Positions 59,664-64,000 of a DNA stretch of 64,000 nt are shown piece after piece. This stretch comes from Ustulina deusta. Lineage: Eukaryota; Ascomycota; Sordariomycetes; Xylariales; Xylariaceae. The notes beneath the pieces were generated by a model that was not told where the DNA came from, searched no databases, and worked only from the letters and a program-made list of their open reading frames with translations. Numbering within the stretch: the first letter of the stretch is position 1; each line of letters begins with the position of its first letter. The DNA is taken from NCBI GenBank assembly GCA_023159155.1, contig JAJNNX010000062.1, positions 124,001-188,000 on the forward strand. Reading direction: 5' to 3'. Made by a program: the position numbers and the translations under genes.

Positions 59664-62600
59664 TACTAGTACCTCGGCAGTTTGGAGATACTGGAGGTCG
59701 CGATGTATGCAATGCACGTGTCGGCATCCATGGCCATGTGGCTAGCTGGGTAGATGGATGGGATGTCCGTGTCCCAATGGAGCCAAGCTGAGTCTCTCCC
59801 GCACGCATAGTCAGAGTGATTCCACCTCGCGTTGCACAGGCAACAGTTGGCGACCGATCAGCCTCGAATTTCTCGCCGCAACGTCGGTGAGCAAGCCAAC
59901 TCGACGGCGAGTCAGCTTCATGACGCCCGGCATCATGGCAGCGACGACGAAAAATCTAGACACCAAATCTGCCTCGCAAGCGCGGGAACAGAGTCGGGAC
60001 AATTCGGCATCCTCGCTTAGCGGATGTGCCTACTGGGCGATCTTGACTCAGTTCCCTCATCCCCGCGGCGGGATACCGTATTGTTCATGGCTGCCATCCC
60101 TGAGTCGATCCGGCACGGAATGCTATCGCGTCCACTACCCATGCACCTACACTAGACTAGAGGAGGCATGTCGAAGCAAACCGTATCTCCATGTACCTAA
60201 TACACTACGAACGGATCGTATATAAGTACTTCAATATTCCTATCCGCCACCAAGCCAGCAAATAATTAGTTAATGGTTAGGTGTGACCCGAGTTAGAAAT
60301 GGAGTGTTTCCGCCCCTTTGGCAAACACGTCGACCGCATGGCAAAAGTAGTAGCCTCGTAGAAAATGATAGGTTCTAGAACCACAGACGGTCGCCTCAGG
60401 GGTGCGGACGCTGTTTAGGCGAATGGAAATAGGCCGTTGCCAGCGTCCAGGGGCTTCATCCTCGCTTTCTTGAGCCATTCATCGCCGAGCATCTGTCCAT
60501 TATCGACGTCTGTCGTGAATGAGTGGATGACTATGAATGTCGAGACGTCGGTCTAGGCCTCGGCCGTCAGAGGAGGCCGACCCAGGCCAGCCCTAACTAA
60601 CCCTGTCTTAATTCTCCGCCCACGTCGGGGTTCATCAATACATGCCCGTCGGCAGAGTAGGTAGGTAGTGTACATATAACCGCCTAGGTTAGGGCTGTGA
60701 AGGTCCGAGCTGAAAGACTGAGCTTCGCTGGCATATTGGGTGGGCATTGCGTCTCTACGTGGCCTGGTGCAGTGAACGGTATTCCGACGGGAAAATGGAA
60801 AGTCGCGAAGGATCAAGCACGAACTATGTATGTATATTTCTGCCTACCTCCATAAAGTCTTATATCGATGTACCTAGGGAGGTGATATGTAAGGTAGGGA
60901 AGTGTAAGTCCCTACCTAGGCCCCTGAGATCTATGCCGAATATGGTATGACGATGCCTGCTGGGCCTACTGTGAGAAATAAACTTGAAAAAATAAAGTAA
61001 AAGCTAGACTAGGAGCGTGATGATGAACAACAACTATACCCAAGTGTCATTGACAATGGAATGACAACATGGATAGAGGTATGATCCATCACTTTTCCTT
61101 ATATGCTGCTAGTGCAGTGTTATATACCAAGATTCGTTGCTGGCACCAGGCCGCTATTCCTCTCCGTGGGGGATACATACGATCGACGACGTATAACAGG
61201 CATCTGTGCGAATCGAATCGGGTAAACATCAACAATCCCTACCTCGATACCTAGTCGTCCAGAAACAGCGCAGTCCGAAAGCAGAGCAGTGACCGAATCA
61301 TGCGCCCTCGTCGCGTTGGCTGTCAAAGCACATATTCCGTCGCACCGCATTCCAAATCAGTATCGCCCCCGGACAAATGGCCGAGGCGTTTGCCATCGAG
61401 ACGCCCTGTTTCTCTAGATACTAGTCGCCGTTTTGGGACGGGACATCTGTACGAGTATATATGGAGGATCCCTGGATGTTCTAAGTAAGTAGGTACTAGG
61501 TAGTATGTTTTATGTTCTACACGTATATGTCCAATGTATGTATTTGGTGCGCAGTTTAGCATCTACAGTCTACAGGCTATACAGGCAGTGTATGCCAGGC
61601 TATGCCTGTCCATGCCCCAAAGCCGGAAGGCTAATGAAAAGCACGCTCGGTGTTTTACGGCCAAACTTACTGCCATTGCCATGAAGTCGAAGGCATTCAA
61701 GTCCTGCTTCTACCTACATATGCCCAGGTAGCGTATCGGGATATCAGGATTCCTGTTGGTGCATAACTGGTAGTAACGTCCCGTTTCCTTGAGGCGGAAG
61801 AACGTGCACTTGGTGCTTGCTGTCGGGCAGTCCAGCCCCCCCCTTTTTCGGCACTGTGGTCGCTGTTGTACTGATTCGATGCCTACATCGGCCAGTGTCA
61901 GTGTAGGCGTTGTTGCCGTTGGTGATGTTGTTGTCATGATGAAAGTAATGATAGAATGAACGAGCTCTTCCTCTAATGCCTACTTACTTATAGGTAGACA
62001 GACGAGAGCCACTGTGCCAAGGATTTTTTATCTTGTCTTTCTATATTTCCTTCTTTTTCATTTTTTTCTTCACTGCCCCATCGGCGCCATATTCATCATC
62101 ATACCTCTCAAACCTATTGGCAAACGCGGAGTCTGTGCAGCAGTTCCGGATATATGTTGCAATACAATATTGCTTCTTTAGGCCGTGTTTCAACTTTCCT
62201 CCTGCATGGCCTACTTGTGCTTGGCATTCGTCTGTTCCCCGTCTTCTTATCTATAGCCGGGCTACCTAGTTTTGTCTCCTGGGTTCCGGAATACCCAACT
62301 CACTCCCTCGCTTCAAAACACCCAGCGTCGACTAGGTACCACTCTTGATCTCCCACCCTTCCAGTCTTCCATCTACCTATCAATCGAGTTTCGTAAACCA
62401 GGTAGGTAGGTTATTTACATGATCAGATGCCTATCCGAGCAGGCCGATATCAAAAGAGATGTGTCATATTCCACAACATCCCAGGTTGGAAGTAAAAGGT
62501 GGTGTACTGTATGTAAGTGCTGTCTACCATCTACCCCTACCAGCTCGTGTGTACATGCGTAGACACGTCCATTGATGTATTCTAGGTATTCCGTTATTAC

Positions 62601-63202
62601 CCGTCCGCAAACCGTTTTTACCGTGTGTGTACCCCCCGGTGATCGAAGCACTTCCCCCTTCTGGAAAGCTCACCCCTACCGTCCCCTCCCCCGCATTACC
62701 GTATTCGCCATGTCAGGGTACTTGTAGGCATTCTTTACCGTCTCAGCCCCACCCACACCCCTCTAGTGGAGCGCGTGCACGATGCAATGTAGGTATTTCC
62801 CGGCTGCCCTCCCCACCACCAGGTATACTAGGTACACTACCGTCCGCTAGGTAGAGAGGCAAGACCCTGCACGAGCTGTCAATATCTCTCGGCAGCCCAC
62901 TCCTCCAAAGCCCGGTCTCGCGTAAGCCTAACAGCCTTTCGCCTCTTCCTCTTTCAAGTTCTGATTAGCAGGCCGCACTAAGAGTATTATTATTACTCTG
63001 TTCCTCCTCCCCTCCCGTCTTCCCTGTTTTGTTGGTTTTTTCCTTCGCCTTTTTTTTTTGGTACATATGACGCTGCCGTGATCCCTCGACTGCGTTATCC
63101 TCCCGACCTGACCGTCTCTGTAACTCACGAAAGAAGCAAGTGTCACAATCTCGTCATCCGTATCCTAGGAAATACAAGCATCATCTGCCAACGCCGGCAC
63201 CA

Positions 63203-63245
63203 ACAACACAACACAACACAACACAACACAACACAGCACAACACC
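63203..63245. repeat. AACAC pentanucleotide repeat in a presumed 5' leader
   Basis: About seven or eight units of AACAC with one substitution. It lies about 200 nt upstream of the start of the last gene, in a C/A-rich stretch typical of fungal 5' regions. Confidence 0.85.
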
Positions 63246-63351
63246 AAACAGCTTGCCAATCCTACCCAACCGTCACCTGCCACGCGTTGCACCGAAACAG
63301 AGCGAAACAAGACACAGTCTCTCCATCTCGCACACCCGACTATATCACAAG

Positions 63352-63363
63352 TATATATATATA
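63352..63363 (+). promoter_or_regulatory. TATATATATATA run near the last gene
   Basis: Six TA units 77 nt upstream of the ATG at 63440. It could be a TATA element or a simple repeat in the leader. Confidence 0.3.
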
Positions 63364-63439
63364 GTCGTTGTCTCGCCGCTTCTCTACTACGCTTCTCGTC
63401 TCGACGCCGTCCATACCAACTCGCACAGCCGGCCTGCCC

Positions 63440-64000
63440 ATGACACGAAACAGCCCGCGTCTCTCCGACGACAATACCAGACGACGACATCACCATCGAC
63501 AACCGCAAGAAGACCAGCAACAACAACAACAGTACGAGGAATTCCAGTCACAGAGGTCACATAGCAGGCCACCGTCGCAACACAACCATTGCCCACAGTC
63601 GCCGCACACCCAGTCATCGCCCCATCACCACTCCGGCACGCGCTCGCCGCATTCGCCGGCCGCTCACCATTCCCCAAAGACATTGCATAAGCCCTCCAAG
63701 TCCTCGCCATCGTCGCAGAACCACCACGGCCCATCGCCTCTCAAAATGGTTACCACGACGGCGCCGGTCCACTCTCCGCCAGACGACGCGCAGTACTACT
63801 ACCTCCCCGACGTCGAGGTGCCCGACGAGCAACACAGCAGTCATGCCTGGATGGAGCCTATCGTCATCGATGATGAAGATCTCATGTTTGGCGGGAAGAG
63901 CCTGAGCGCATGGTACGAGGAGGAGAGGCAGTCGCTCGGCTATCCCATCGATGAAGAGAATGAGGAGCGCCGTGGCCGCCAGAGAATGCGACAGCAGCAC
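63440..64000 (+). CDS. Unidentified low-complexity protein, N-terminal part (cut by window end)
   Basis: The frame is open from ATG 63440 to the window end, giving 187 codons with no stop. The first 110 residues are dominated by His, Ser, Pro, Gln and Arg, with five consecutive Gln and many SPH/HHS motifs, so they are probably disordered. A more ordered acidic segment follows: DDAQYYYLPDVEVPDEQ, then a block around IVIDDEDLMFGGKSLSAWYEEER. The second block looks conserved but I cannot assign it to a family. A later start at the Met of MVTTTAPVHSPP (63746) is possible. The gene continues beyond the window. Confidence 0.65.
   Translation, partial: MTRNSPRLSDDNTRRRHHHRQPQEDQQQQQQYEEFQSQRSHSRPPSQHNHCPQSPHTQSSPHHHSGTRSPHSPAAHHSPKTLHKPSKSSPSSQNHHGPSPLKMVTTTAPVHSPPDDAQYYYLPDVEVPDEQHSSHAWMEPIVIDDEDLMFGGKSLSAWYEEERQSLGYPIDEENEERRGRQRMRQQH

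Larger units (their letters stand above)
56736..63439. other. Long gene-free region (6.7 kb)
   Basis: Downstream of VPS13 no gene can be supported. Open frames such as 57639-58100 and 59758-60225 have no domain, no intron-compatible continuation and unremarkable composition. The region is rich in simple repeats (GACA, GATA and TAGGTA-type motifs) and in short GT/TA-rich stretches. Part near the right end must be the promoter and leader of the last gene. Confidence 0.5.

Noticed and set aside
59758..60225. 155-codon plus-strand frame in the right gene desert
   Set aside because: Composition is unremarkable and there is no motif, so a gene is not supported.

Overview
This is a 64 kb piece of a filamentous ascomycete nuclear genome, probably a Sordariomycete. 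The evidence is the gene structure: compact genes with short introns (49 to 142 nt), GTRNGT-like donors, RCTAAC-type branch sites and YAG acceptors. The gene content fits too (iterative type I polyketide synthase, Zn2Cys6 regulator, Cnn_1N spindle protein, VPS13). Long intergenic stretches are rich in TACCTA/TAGGTA motifs. The species cannot be named from the sequence. Thirteen protein-coding genes can be supported. Most were rebuilt by joining exons at visible splice sites, and every complete spliced model stays in frame.

Layout. 1.4-2.5 kb (-): a C45-family acyltransferase related to penicillin acyl-CoA:6-APA acyltransferase. 4.3-5.6 kb (+): an App1/DUF2183 phosphatase-like protein. 6.4-8.0 kb (+): the lysosomal/vacuolar membrane protein CLN3 (Btn1). 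8.9-10.2 kb (-): an HhH-GPD DNA glycosylase. 11.1-14.0 kb (-): a Ser-rich protein with a centrosomin N-terminal motif. 18.6-20.1 kb (-): the ER lectin Yos9/OS-9. 24.3-26.5 kb (+): a C2H2-type protein. 28.4-36.2 kb (-): a 2512-residue reducing polyketide synthase. 37.3-38.3 kb (-): a Zn2Cys6 regulator just upstream of it. 41.4-42.7 kb (-): a flavohaemoglobin. 43.8-45.0 kb (-): a DUF3429/TMEM69-like membrane protein. 47.1-56.7 kb (+): VPS13. From 63.4 kb (+): the start of an unidentified low-complexity protein cut by the window end. No tRNA, rRNA, CRISPR or intact transposon was recognised.

The accessory part is 28.4-41 kb. The polyketide synthase has KS-AT-DH-(degenerate MT)-KR-ACP with no enoylreductase and no release domain. 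Its only apparent partner is the adjacent Zn2Cys6 regulator, so this looks like a minimal or eroded biosynthetic locus. The promoter between them carries four copies of AGTGAATG within 80 bp, a 14-nt direct repeat and a palindromic CGG/CCG site, all candidate regulator sites. The surrounding genes look like ordinary housekeeping genes (organelle lipid transfer, ER quality control, DNA repair, NO detoxification).
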